From positions 1-63,668 of the forward strand of contig NZ_CALKZP010000039.1 in NCBI RefSeq assembly GCF_938002845.1: 63,668 nucleotides of DNA. Reading direction: 5' to 3'. This document shows, in pieces, positions 1 through 9,306 of the stretch; position 1 is the first letter of the stretch, and every line of letters starts with the position of its first letter. Under the pieces are notes generated by a model. It was not told the origin of the DNA. It saw only the letters and a program-made list of their open reading frames with translations, and did not search any database. The translations under genes were made by a program, and so were the position numbers. This DNA is from an uncultured Campylobacter sp. (GTDB taxonomy: Bacteria; Campylobacterota; Campylobacteria; Campylobacterales; Campylobacteraceae).

Positions 1-775
<775 letters not shown>

Positions 776-1230
776 TTATACTTCTCGCAACGGCAAAGCC
801 GTTACTGCGAGCGGGAGCTTTCGCTCCCTGCACCCACCTAAAGTTACAAAGATTTATTCGAAACTTCGTTTCTCATAAATCATAAATCTCTAAGGATAGC
901 ATTAATAAGACCAAAGCTAAGCTTCGGTCTTATTCTGCGTCTTAATTTAATCTATGATTTAAACTCTTTATACTTAAACAGGTAGATACGATTATGAAGT
1001 TTTTAATCTAAAAACTTTATGTTTTTGTAACATTGTTTTTATGAACTTAAATCCTTTAACGGATCTAAATCCATAGGCTCAATCGATCACTTGTTTAGAT
1101 TTCAAAGATTGACTAAAGATATTTGTTTTTAACAGTTAAAATTTTAAAAAACGCGTTCGCTAAAAGGCTAAAACTACTAGGACTTAAGAGTTAAGAAAGC
1201 AGGTTCGGCTCGGTGCGAAACAGAATTGTG
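776..1230 (-). other. 16S leader with strong hairpins
   Basis: About 455 bases separate the probable rrn promoter from the mature 16S end, and I see no gene in them. The leader holds several hairpins: 789-803 (arms AACGGC/GCCGTT), 811-826 (GGGAGC/GCTCCC, loop tttc) and 904-933 (arms of about 14 bp with one mismatch, outer arms AATAAGACC/GGTCTTATT). Structured leaders upstream of 16S are normal and are used in RNase III processing. Which hairpin has that role cannot be told from sequence. Confidence 0.6.
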
Positions 1231-1236
1231 ATTATA
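1231..1236 (-). promoter_or_regulatory. Candidate rrn operon -10 box
   Basis: A perfect TATAAT on the minus strand, preceded at the usual distance by no clear -35 box, which is common in Campylobacter. It lies 455 bases upstream of mature 16S in gene-poor DNA, so it is the best rrn promoter candidate in the window. Confidence 0.55.
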
Positions 1237-1512
1237 CAAGAGCGATGCTTAAAGGGGGCTGAATAATCAAGAGAAATTTTAAAAAACGGTTTTGGAAAAT
1301 TTCAAATTTTATAATGAAATTTTATGCTTAGCATGCCTGAGACAAATTTCATCTCCAGCCTCCGTAAAAATTTTATAAATTTCGCAAACGACCGCATCCA
1401 AACTAAAATTTCATTATACCGCGATATGCCGCAATTCGCGACTGCCGACCGCATCCATTCGCGCATAAAACCCGCTTGCAAAAAACTTAAGCGCACGATT
1501 ATAAGATTTCGC

Positions 1513-1518
1513 TATAAT
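1513..1518 (+). promoter_or_regulatory. -10 box for the DUF4149-thioesterase pair
   Basis: TATAAT in the context TTTCGCTATAATCACG, 42 bases upstream of the ATG at 1560. No good -35 is seen. Confidence 0.6.
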
Positions 1519-1559
1519 CACGTCCGATTTAAAATTTATCAAAATTTAAAAGGACCTTT

Positions 1560-2084
1560 ATGCGCGCAATTTTTTCTATCTATATCTTCATCATCGCAGC
1601 CCTTATCGGCATCGAGTTCTCGCTCGGCGCACTCGTAGCGCCGGTGGTATTTTTCCCGCAGCAGATTATCGGAGAGGGCGTGCTATCGCACTTTCAAAGC
1701 GGCAAGCTAATGAGCGAGATCTTCGTAAAATACGGCGGCATCCTCATCGCAGTCTCGGTCATCTGCCTAGTTTTTGAGATGATAAATTTCAACAACAACA
1801 AATCCCAATCCTTTCGCTTGCGCCTTTCGACCTTGATGCTGACGCTCGTAAATATCATACTTGCCCTACTTTTCGTGCTTTACTTTACCGACTACGTCAT
1901 AAATGCCCAGAAGATCGGTGCAGAAGCAACGATGACGCCGGAATTTGCCCAAATCCACGCGGCTAGCGAATGGTGCATGAAACTCATCATCGTGTTTCAA
2001 ACGGTGCTGTTTTTCGCAAAAATCCTCCCCGCCCTCGCCACAAAAAAGGCAGCACCGGAGCAAAGCACAGCCGATGCAGATTAA
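1560..2084 (+). CDS. DUF4149-like integral membrane protein
   Basis: A 174-residue protein with about four hydrophobic segments (roughly residues 5-30, 55-75, 86-108 and 135-155) and a charged, Ala-rich C-terminal tail, so it should sit in the inner membrane. The N-terminal hydrophobic stretch with a conserved-looking PVVFF motif and the overall topology fit the small DUF4149 membrane family common in Campylobacterota. Function is unknown. The ATG follows AAAAGGACC, a good ribosome site. The gene overlaps the next thioesterase gene by 11 bp, so the two are probably co-transcribed from the TATAAT at 1513. Confidence 0.75.
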   Translation: MRAIFSIYIFIIAALIGIEFSLGALVAPVVFFPQQIIGEGVLSHFQSGKLMSEIFVKYGGILIAVSVICLVFEMINFNNNKSQSFRLRLSTLMLTLVNIILALLFVLYFTDYVINAQKIGAEATMTPEFAQIHAASEWCMKLIIVFQTVLFFAKILPALATKKAAPEQSTADAD

Positions 2085-2469
2085 AATTTACTACGAAGAT
2101 ACCGACGCGCAGGGCATCGTGTATCACGCCAACTATATAAAATTTTGCGAGCGGGCGCGCAGCGAGGCGCTTATGCAAGCAGGGGTGGACTTCGCACACG
2201 CGGACGCACACTTCGTAGTTAGCGAGCTTTGCGCTAAATTTCTCCGCCCCGCACGCCTCGGCGATACGCTTGAAATTCGCACGAGCCTAGCCGCGCTCAA
2301 AAACGCCAGCGCCCTTTTGCGACAAGAAATTTACAAGATCAAAGATATTAAAAACGTCGATTTTAGCGAGCTTTTATACGTGCAGGACGTAAAAATCGCC
2401 TTCGTAAAAGACGGCAGGCCGATCAAATTTAGCGTTGAAATTTTAGAATTTTTCAAATCTTTGAGATAA
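2074..2469 (+). CDS. ybgC: YbgC/FadM-family acyl-CoA thioesterase
   Basis: A 131-residue single hotdog-fold protein. The N-terminus has the family signature YYEDTDAQGIVYHANY (residues 6-21), with the catalytic Asp11 and the following Tyr-His pair of the YbgC thioesterases. These enzymes hydrolyse acyl-CoA or acyl-ACP thioesters in the cytoplasm. In many Proteobacteria ybgC lies beside tol-pal, but here it is coupled by an 11-bp overlap to a DUF4149 membrane protein. Length is typical of the family. Substrate is not predictable from sequence. Confidence 0.88.
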   Translation: MQIKIYYEDTDAQGIVYHANYIKFCERARSEALMQAGVDFAHADAHFVVSELCAKFLRPARLGDTLEIRTSLAALKNASALLRQEIYKIKDIKNVDFSELLYVQDVKIAFVKDGRPIKFSVEILEFFKSLR

Positions 2470-2731
2470 ATTTATTTCACGGGTTAAAATTTACCTAGTC
2501 GTGCGGTGCAAACATAGCGCAGATCGGCTTTTCGGCGTAAAATCAAAAAATACGCAGAGCTCTTGGACGGTAATAAAATTTGCGAGCTTAGTAAAATTTT
2601 ACGACATAGAATTTCACTCGGCGTTAAGATTTAAATTTAACGCTACGTCGCGACGCAAATCCCTCACGCACCCCGAAATAGAAAGCAAAATTTAAAAATA
2701 TCGGAATTTTGCAATGGCGTTAAATTTTGCC
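2470..2731. other. Gene-free spacer rich in AAATTT
   Basis: No convincing gene on either strand. The sequence is dominated by AAATTT/AAAATTT elements alternating with GC-rich stretches, the spacer style of this whole window. Confidence 0.6.
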
Positions 2732-2939
2732 CTACTCCGCCGCTTTATGAAATTTCTCGTCTTCAAATTTAAACCCGCGCAGATCGAGTCTGTGTTTTAC
2801 TCCGCTAAAATCCCGCTCGCCCGTAAAATTTAAGCAGATCAAATTCGCCCCGTCCGCGCTCGCCCACCGTAACAAAAATCACAATGCGTGTGCAAAAAGC
2901 TGCGCACAAAATCAAAATAGCACGCAAAGAAAGCGCCAA
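2732..2939 (-). pseudogene. Possible small frameshifted gene downstream of the UDG gene
   Basis: On the minus strand, a frame starting at TTG 2939 (after GAGG, spacing 5) reads a hydrophobic, signal-like segment (ALSLRAILILCAAFC) and continues to about 2810. A second frame, ending at TAG 2732-2734, reads a polar sequence ending DLRGFKFEDEKFHKAAE. Neither frame covers the whole stretch. Joining them by one shift near 2800-2830 gives about 68 residues with a signal peptide or anchor. This is read by eye and could be coincidence. The family is not recognised. Confidence 0.25.
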
Positions 2940-2946
2940 ATGTGCC

Positions 2947-3612
2947 TCACAGCAGCTCTTTTATCTTTTGCAGATCCTCTTTGAAAAGCTCCGCTTTGCT
3001 CGGATTTTGCGCGATGAATGCGGGATCGAAACTCGGCACGAAGCTAATGCCGCCCTCGTTAAAAACCGAGCCGTGCAGCACGTCCATGCCCGCTAGATCG
3101 CCGTTTCGCAGCACGATTTTACAGCAGAGCTCCCCTAGGCAGAGCACGACTTTGGGTTTTAAAATTTTGATCTCGTCGGTCAGATAGGGCGCGCATTTTA
3201 AGATCATTTCCGAGTTTATGCGCCTATTTTGCGGCACTGTGCACCTTATCAGAAAGCTAAAATAGATCTGCTCGGGCGCACAAATTTGATCTAGCGCCGC
3301 TGCTACTTCAGCCTCCAAACCGCCGCCAAAACCCTCGTTAGCGCCCGGCGCAAGAGCTACGATCATAAGTTTTACGTTCGCGGGAGTTTTAGAATTTTTA
3401 AAATTTTTGATAGTTTTGAAATTTTTAAAATTTTGCTCGCCGCTTCCAGTGCGCGTTTTGGCGAGTTCGCAGAGATTGCACTCGGCGGTAGCGGATTTCA
3501 GCGCGTCCAGCGCCTTAAAAAATCGCTCGCTGCCGCTTAAAATTTCGGCGCCTACGTAGCGGTAGCCGAACGCTTTGTAATAAAGCAGTCTGCGTAGTTG
3601 CGAGCTTTGCAC
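2947..3612 (-). CDS. Uracil-DNA glycosylase family 4-like protein
   Basis: A 221-residue protein of the Fe-S uracil-DNA glycosylase superfamily. It has the four cluster cysteines in the expected spacing: CNLC (45 and 48), then a Cys after FLIR and another 17 residues later. It also has an ALAPGANEG version of the active-site GEAPG motif and an SFDPAFIAQNP version of the C-terminal HPS/HPA loop. It would excise uracil from DNA in the cytoplasm. Divergence in both motifs makes the exact substrate unsure. Residues 57-82 are a Lys/Phe/Asn-rich insert (FKNFKTIKNFKNSK) encoded by AAATTT repeats at about 3384-3437. The start is GTG 3612, 7 bp after prmC. It is the last gene of the ABC-F-M48-prmC-UDG series. 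Confidence 0.82.
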   Translation of the reverse strand: MQSSQLRRLLYYKAFGYRYVGAEILSGSERFFKALDALKSATAECNLCELAKTRTGSGEQNFKNFKTIKNFKNSKTPANVKLMIVALAPGANEGFGGGLEAEVAAALDQICAPEQIYFSFLIRCTVPQNRRINSEMILKCAPYLTDEIKILKPKVVLCLGELCCKIVLRNGDLAGMDVLHGSVFNEGGISFVPSFDPAFIAQNPSKAELFKEDLQKIKELL

Positions 3613-3619
3613 GGCGCGC

Positions 3620-4420
3620 CTACGATCTGTTTAAATTTCGCGCGACGAATCCGCGATCAAACTGCGCCAAATCCTCGTAAAATTCCGCGCTAAAGCCCTG
3701 CTCGCGCAAAAACGCCGATAGGCTCTGCTTTTGATCGTAGCCCATCTCGCAGATTAGAAATTTTGCGCGCCGTGCGGCGATCAACACGATGCGTTTTAAA
3801 ATTTCATCCCCCCTCTCGCCGCCAAACAGCGCCTGTTTCGGCTCTTGCAGCACGCGCGCGTCCAATGCGTAGGAGTTTGCGATATAGGGCGGATTTGAGA
3901 CGATGAGATCAAACTCGCCCGCGATCTCATCCGCGTAGGCGCAGTGTACGAACTCGACGTCTGCGCCCAAATTTGCGGCGTTTGCGCGCGCCACCTCAAG
4001 CGCATCCGCGCTGATGTCGCTGGCCGCGATGCGGCAAGAAGGAAGGAGTTTTTTTAAACAGATAGCGATTATGCCGCTGCCCGTGCCGATCTCGCAAATG
4101 CGCGGCTCGCCCAAGCTCTGCGCCAAAGTAAGCGCTTTTTTTACCAAAATTTCGGTCTCGCAGCGCGGTATCAGCACTCGCTCGTCGACGTAAAATTTAA
4201 AGCCCATAAACTCGCAGCTTTGCGTGATGTATTCAAGCGGGCGGCCGTCTTTGAACTCGGCTATCTTGGCGCGAAACTCCGCTTCATGCGCGAACTCTTC
4301 AGAGCATCTTAGCACGAGTTCTTCGCTGCTAAGTCGCTCACAAAGCTTTAAAATTTCGCGCGCGACGTATTTTGAGCCGCACTGCCCCAAGCCCCATCTT
4401 AGCGCCTCAGCGATCCTCAT
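3620..4420 (-). CDS. prmC: Peptide chain release factor N5-glutamine methyltransferase
   Basis: A 266-residue PrmC/HemK. It methylates the Gln of the GGQ motif in release factors RF1 and RF2 using SAM. The SAM-binding motif I is EIGTGSGI (about 110-117), and the NPPY motif that binds the target glutamine is at 176-179 (VSNPPYI). The N-terminal helical domain is present. I choose ATG 4420 over the TTG one codon earlier. The start lies inside the end of the M48 protease gene (14-bp overlap), so translation is probably coupled. Confidence 0.93.
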   Translation of the reverse strand: MRIAEALRWGLGQCGSKYVAREILKLCERLSSEELVLRCSEEFAHEAEFRAKIAEFKDGRPLEYITQSCEFMGFKFYVDERVLIPRCETEILVKKALTLAQSLGEPRICEIGTGSGIIAICLKKLLPSCRIAASDISADALEVARANAANLGADVEFVHCAYADEIAGEFDLIVSNPPYIANSYALDARVLQEPKQALFGGERGDEILKRIVLIAARRAKFLICEMGYDQKQSLSAFLREQGFSAEFYEDLAQFDRGFVARNLNRS

Positions 4421-5615
4421 CAAGCTCTCTTATGCGCTCATACAGGCTCGGGTGCGAATGATACACCGCAGCGTAAATTTTATGAGCGAGCGGAAACGCC
4501 TTGTTTTCGCTGCCCAGCTTCTTTAGCGCGCCGATCATACTCTTTTTATCCTGCACGCTAGCGCCATGCCGGTCCGCGCTAAATTCGTGCATGCGGCTAA
4601 GCTTGGAGATCACCGGCTCAAAAAACGCATGCAAAATCGGCGCAAACAAAATCATAAAAACTAGCGTCGCGCCGCCGTCCGCGTTAAGTCCTAGCGCGCC
4701 GAACACGCCTGCGGGGAGGTTTCCGAATACCGCGAATGTCGCGCCCAAAAGCACGAAGCTAAGCGCTAAGCCTTTCAAAATGTCGCCGTGTTTGAAATGC
4801 CCGAGCTCGTGCCCTAAAACGGCTAAAATTTCATCCTCGCTAAGCTTCTCTATGAGCGTGTCGAAAAGCACGACCTTTTTCGTCGCGCCGAAGCCGCCGA
4901 AATAGGCGTTTAGGCGCTTGTCGCGCTTGCTTGCGTCAATCGTAAAAACGCCGCTACTTTTAAAGCCGCAGCGCTGCAAAAGTTCCTCTATGCGCTCTTT
5001 TAGCTCACCTTGCTCTAGCGGCTGCATCTTATTAAACAGCGGCGCGATAACGGTCGGATAGATTAAATTTATCAGTAAAACTATGCCGAAGCTTAGCAAA
5101 AAGCCCCAGACCCACCAGTGCGCGCCTAGGCTATTTACGCAAAAAACGAGCGCAGAGGCTACCGCAAAGCCGAAAACCAGCGTGAGCATGAGCGATTTTA
5201 GCGTGTCTTTTACGAAAACGGCGGGCGTTATCGTGGAAAAGCCTAGGCGCTTGTCTTTGACGAAGGTTTTGTAAATTTCAAGCGGAAGCGCCGCCGCGCC
5301 GCCGATGATTAAAAACGCCGTTACAAAGCAGCTCCCCGCCAAAATCCCATCACCCGCTAGATCATATATCGCGCGCTGCAACGCGCCCGCGCCCGCAAGT
5401 ATCCAAACAAGCGCTACCGCAAACGAAAAGCAGTGCGAAAATATATTAAATTTTAAATTTACCGCACCAACCTCGCCCGCCTTGCGATAATCCTCCTCGC
5501 TAAGCACCACCGCAGGCTCCTTTAGCTTGGCGCGGATGAAGCTTAGCTCGAGCAGATCGAGCGAAATTTTATAAATCGTGTAAAGCGCGTATAAAAAGAT
5601 CAAAAACCAAACCAT
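4407..5615 (-). CDS. M48-family (CAAX/Ste24-like) membrane metalloprotease
   Basis: A 402-residue zinc protease with the motif HELGH in VLGHELGHFKHGD (about residue 270) and a downstream EFSADR segment supplying the third ligand. Six to seven hydrophobic segments flank the catalytic site, so it is an inner-membrane enzyme. The arrangement resembles Ste24/CAAX-type M48 proteases more than short HtpX, but bacteria do not prenylate proteins, so a quality-control role is more likely. It lies 5 bp after the ABC-F gene and overlaps prmC. Confidence 0.88.
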   Translation of the reverse strand: MVWFLIFLYALYTIYKISLDLLELSFIRAKLKEPAVVLSEEDYRKAGEVGAVNLKFNIFSHCFSFAVALVWILAGAGALQRAIYDLAGDGILAGSCFVTAFLIIGGAAALPLEIYKTFVKDKRLGFSTITPAVFVKDTLKSLMLTLVFGFAVASALVFCVNSLGAHWWVWGFLLSFGIVLLINLIYPTVIAPLFNKMQPLEQGELKERIEELLQRCGFKSSGVFTIDASKRDKRLNAYFGGFGATKKVVLFDTLIEKLSEDEILAVLGHELGHFKHGDILKGLALSFVLLGATFAVFGNLPAGVFGALGLNADGGATLVFMILFAPILHAFFEPVISKLSRMHEFSADRHGASVQDKKSMIGALKKLGSENKAFPLAHKIYAAVYHSHPSLYERIRELDEDR

Positions 5616-5620
5616 CGCGC

Positions 5621-7573
5621 CTACTTTAGGCTCTCGGCGAGCGAAAGCACTTCGTAGTATTCATTTTCCATACTGTTTAACGTTCCTCTTTTTTCTTCAA
5701 GCTCTTCAAAAAGCCCCTGCATACCGAGCTTTTGATAAATTTCAGGGGTCGAAAGCGCGTGATTTAGCTCCTTTATACGCGCCTCGATAGCCTCGATTTT
5801 AGCGGGATACTCCTCTAAAATTTTATTCTGTTTGTAGCTAAGCTTCGCGGCGCTCGTTTTTTCCTTTTTATTTTCGCGGCCGCCTTCGTCTGCGCTCGCG
5901 CCCGCGCCCGCGTCGGCCTCGATCTGATCAATCTCCGCCATCTCGTCTTCAAACTCCAGATACTGCGAATAGGGCATTTGAATTTGATCGATAACGCCGT
6001 TTTTTTCAAAAACCCAAAGCTTATTCGTGATCTTGTCGATGAAATAGCGATCGTGGCTTACGATGATTACCGCGCCTTCGAAGCTTAACAGGTAGTCCTC
6101 CAAAATATTGATCGTCGCGATATCAAGATCGTTCGTCGGCTCGTCCAAGATCAGGCAATCGTACTGCTCGGTAAAGAGCTTGGCAAGCGCCAAGCGGTTC
6201 TTTTCGCCGCCGCTAAGCACGCCCACGGGCTTATCTAAAAATTCCTTCGGAAACAAGAAATTTTTCAAATATCCGTATACATGCATGTAGCTGCCGCGAA
6301 CGCTTATATGATCGCCGCCGTTGGGGCAGAAAATTTCGATTATACTTTTATCGTCCGTGATGCCGCTGCGGGTCTGATCGAAGTAGCCGATCCTGATCTC
6401 GCCGCGTTTGATCTCGCCCGCATCGATCTTGCTGCGGCCGAGTAGAATTTTAAGCAGAGTGCTTTTGCCCGCGCCGTTAGCGCCTACGATACCGATGCGC
6501 TCGCCCTGCAAGACCCGCGCTGAAAAGCCCTTGAAAAGCACCTTGCCATTTAAAATTTTACCGATATTCGTGCATTCAAAGAGCATTTTTTTGCGATTGT
6601 CGCCGCCCATGCCGTTAAAGCTCCTGCTCGCACGCTCCAGCTCGAGCCGCACGCGACGGATCGCGCCCGGGTTTTTCTTCGCATCCTGCCTCATCTGCAT
6701 GATACGTGCCTTGCGCCCTTCGTTACGCTTTAGGCGCGCCTTTACGCCGCGGTGCAGCCACTCCTCCTCGGCGCGCAGTTGTTTAAGCAGCGTCTCGTGG
6801 GACTTTTCGAGCGAAGCAAGCATCTCCTGCTTGCGCCTCAGATAGTTCTCGTATCCGCCGTCGAAATTTGAAATTTTACCCTCTTCGATCTCGATACTGC
6901 GCGTCGCCAAGCGGTCGATGAAGTAGCGATCGTGGCTGATAAAAACGATCGTCTGCTTCGAGCTAAGCAGCATCTCCTCTAGAAATTTCACCATATAGAC
7001 GTCGAGGTGGTTCGTGGGCTCGTCCAGCAGCAGCACGTCGGGCTTTTTAAGCACCAGCGCGCCCAGCGCCACGCGACGAATTTCGCCGCCGCTAAGCGTG
7101 CAGACGGAGCGGTTTTCGTAAATTTTAAGCCCGAAATTTTGCAGCACCTGCTCGATCTTATTGTCGATCTGCCAGCCGTCCTTGGCTTCGATAAATTTAA
7201 TCAGCTCGTCTTGGCGCGCTAAAAGTTCCTTGTTTTCGGGCTGTGCAGCGATTTTACTCGAGATCGCGTCGTATTCGCTAAGGGCGGCGTAAATTTCAGC
7301 TAGCTCCCGCCTCAGTGCGTCTTTGACTGAGAGATTTTCGTCAAATTTAGGCGTTTGAGCGAGCATCTGGATGTTTAGCCCGTTTTGAGTGATCACGCGT
7401 CCCTCGTCGATCTCGCACAGACCCGCGACGATCTTCATCAGCGTGGACTTGCCGCCGCCGTTTTTGCCGATCACGGCGACGCGCTCGTTAGCGTCCAGTG
7501 CGAAATTTACGCCGTCTAAAACGACGTGAGAGCCGAATTTTTTCGTAACATCGATAAGCTCGATCAAAGCCAA
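5621..7573 (-). CDS. ABC-F ATPase (Uup-like)
   Basis: A 650-residue soluble protein with two ABC domains and no membrane segments. Domain 1 has Walker A GKNGGGKST (37-45), signature LSGGE and Walker B LLLDEPTNHLD. Domain 2 has GANGAGKST, LSGGE and LILDEPTNDLD. The interdomain linker is highly charged, and a C-terminal coiled coil (last ~70 residues) resembles Uup. ABC-F proteins act on ribosomes or, for Uup, also on branched DNA. The start is TTG 7573, preceded by AGGAAC at proper spacing. It is the first gene of a four-gene series with the M48 protease, prmC and UDG. Near residue 560-585 is an Ala/Glu/Asp/Lys-rich low-complexity linker. Confidence 0.9.
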   Translation of the reverse strand: MALIELIDVTKKFGSHVVLDGVNFALDANERVAVIGKNGGGKSTLMKIVAGLCEIDEGRVITQNGLNIQMLAQTPKFDENLSVKDALRRELAEIYAALSEYDAISSKIAAQPENKELLARQDELIKFIEAKDGWQIDNKIEQVLQNFGLKIYENRSVCTLSGGEIRRVALGALVLKKPDVLLLDEPTNHLDVYMVKFLEEMLLSSKQTIVFISHDRYFIDRLATRSIEIEEGKISNFDGGYENYLRRKQEMLASLEKSHETLLKQLRAEEEWLHRGVKARLKRNEGRKARIMQMRQDAKKNPGAIRRVRLELERASRSFNGMGGDNRKKMLFECTNIGKILNGKVLFKGFSARVLQGERIGIVGANGAGKSTLLKILLGRSKIDAGEIKRGEIRIGYFDQTRSGITDDKSIIEIFCPNGGDHISVRGSYMHVYGYLKNFLFPKEFLDKPVGVLSGGEKNRLALAKLFTEQYDCLILDEPTNDLDIATINILEDYLLSFEGAVIIVSHDRYFIDKITNKLWVFEKNGVIDQIQMPYSQYLEFEDEMAEIDQIEADAGAGASADEGGRENKKEKTSAAKLSYKQNKILEEYPAKIEAIEARIKELNHALSTPEIYQKLGMQGLFEELEEKRGTLNSMENEYYEVLSLAESLK

Positions 7574-7652
7574 TTTTAAGTTCCTCTAGTGTTAAATTTG
7601 ATGATTTTACACAAAATTCTATTAAATTTTAATAACTTTTAAAGGTTTAGCG

Positions 7653-8387
7653 ATGCAAAGTTTGGAATTTGACGGCCTGCGCGTAGAAATTTTCACCCCG
7701 CACGCGCCGTCTTTCGCGCCTGCGCCCTCCTTTACAAAAGAAGCCGCGTCCGCACCTATCATCTACCTGCACGCCTTGGAGTTTAGCGCGGCCAGTGTGG
7801 GCGAAATTTACGAACTCGTCTCGCGACGAAGCGGCGCGGATTTCATGCTTGCGGCGATCTATCTAAGCGAGGCGCAGTGGGGCGATAAGCTCAGCCCGTG
7901 GGCGGCAAAATCGCCGTTTAAGGGGGTGCGCGATTTCGCAGGTGGCGGCGCGGCGCACTTGGAAAAATTTACGAACGAGCTGATCCCGCGTATCGAGCGA
8001 CACGTATTCGGCGCGGGCAAACCTGCGTGGCGAGCGTGCGCGGGATACTCGCTGGCAGGGCTTTTTAGCGCGTATGCGGCGTTTGCGAGCGATAAATTTC
8101 AAAAGATCGCCTGCGTCTCAGCGTCGTTTTGGTTCGGCGGATTTGACGCCTTCGTCGCCGCACACTCGCCGCAAAGGGGGCTGGCGCACGTCTACGCGTC
8201 CTTGGGCGAGGCCGAGATGAACCCGAAAAATCCGCGCGGAGCACTCTGCGGCGAGACGGCGCGAAATTTCATCGCAAAATGCCGCGGCGCGGGCGCAAAA
8301 GCGGAGTTTGAGCAAAATCCGGGCGGGCACATGCAAGATGAGATCGCAAGAATTTCAAAGGCGCTTTTGAAGCTGGTAAACTCCTAA
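7653..8387 (+). CDS. Alpha/beta-hydrolase, putative esterase
   Basis: A 244-residue protein with a nucleophile elbow GYSLAG (Ser about 134) and a late GGHMQDE that can supply the catalytic His. This pattern fits the esterase-D/IroE-type alpha/beta hydrolases. There is no signal peptide, so it is cytoplasmic. The N-terminus has a Pro/Ala-rich stretch (HAPSFAPAPSF) of low complexity. Substrate is unknown. I see no siderophore genes nearby to support an IroE role. It is divergent from the ABC-F gene. Confidence 0.72.
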   Translation: MQSLEFDGLRVEIFTPHAPSFAPAPSFTKEAASAPIIYLHALEFSAASVGEIYELVSRRSGADFMLAAIYLSEAQWGDKLSPWAAKSPFKGVRDFAGGGAAHLEKFTNELIPRIERHVFGAGKPAWRACAGYSLAGLFSAYAAFASDKFQKIACVSASFWFGGFDAFVAAHSPQRGLAHVYASLGEAEMNPKNPRGALCGETARNFIAKCRGAGAKAEFEQNPGGHMQDEIARISKALLKLVNS

Positions 8388-9306
8388 AATTAGAGCAAAT
8401 TTTAAAATTTAGCGGGACGGGCGATTAAACGGCAGGCGTGACAAAACAGGTGCTGCGAGAGATTGAAAGAAACGAGCCAAGAAGCGACACGAAGCGCAAA
8501 TTTAAAGCGAGCCGCCGTTATAATTTCTCGCGAACGGTCTTTTTGTGCGATGCAATGAAATTTAAAACAAACCCGCGTTAAATTTTATAGCATGAGCAAT
8601 GTCGCAAAAATGGCGTTACGCAATTCGGCACGAATTATACAGCGCATCGTTGATATTTCAGCGGCTTTGGTAAGTGCGAATCGGTTTTGAGCGTAAATAT
8701 ACGGCAGCTCGTCGCTGCGATACGACGGCGCGATGCGGTGCGGATTTCAGGCGGGCTGCCGCTAAATTTTGCAGATTGCGCTAGCGGTTTAAAATTTAAA
8801 GCCAGCCGTCATTGTAAAATTTAAAGCAAATCATGTCGCGGCCAGGATTTAGCATGCCTGCAAGCTAAATTTAAACAGCAGCGCGGCGCCGTGTATGATC
8901 TCGCCGTTTCATTTAGTGCACCTACGAGCCAAATTTACCGCTGAAATTTCAAAATTTACACTGCACCAAAGAGCGCTTTGGCGCTACGATACGCGCCACT
9001 CGGTTTAAATTTTAAAATTTAGCAGTTAGTGGGCACTAAGCCGATATTTGCCGAATTTACGGCGGCAGAATTTGCAGAATTTTGCGAATTGCCGTTTACA
9101 GAATTTTGCCCTGTGAAATTTCGCGGCGCATGCTTCATTATCGGCTCTCTACTGAGCGCTTTGCCCGACGCACGTTCGCCTTTTCTCTCGCTATACAGAC
9201 AGCGCCGACCGCTCCATTACTCGCGCTCACTATGTCATTTGCTCGAAACCAACTGCGAAAAGCTGCAAATGTACCGAATTCTAACCGCACGCCCGAATTT
9301 CGCCGT
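8388..9306. other. Gene-free spacer with dense RAATTY motifs
   Basis: About 920 bases with no supportable gene. Short open frames here have no ribosome site or family features. RAATTY sites (AAATTT, GAATTT, AAATTC, GAATTC) are very dense, especially at 9050-9125 where the word AGAATTT/GAATTTTGC recurs. Confidence 0.65.

Noticed and set aside
1324..1638. 104-codon frame upstream of the DUF4149 gene
   Set aside because: It crosses the TATAAT at 1513 and the real start at 1560 and has no ribosome site.
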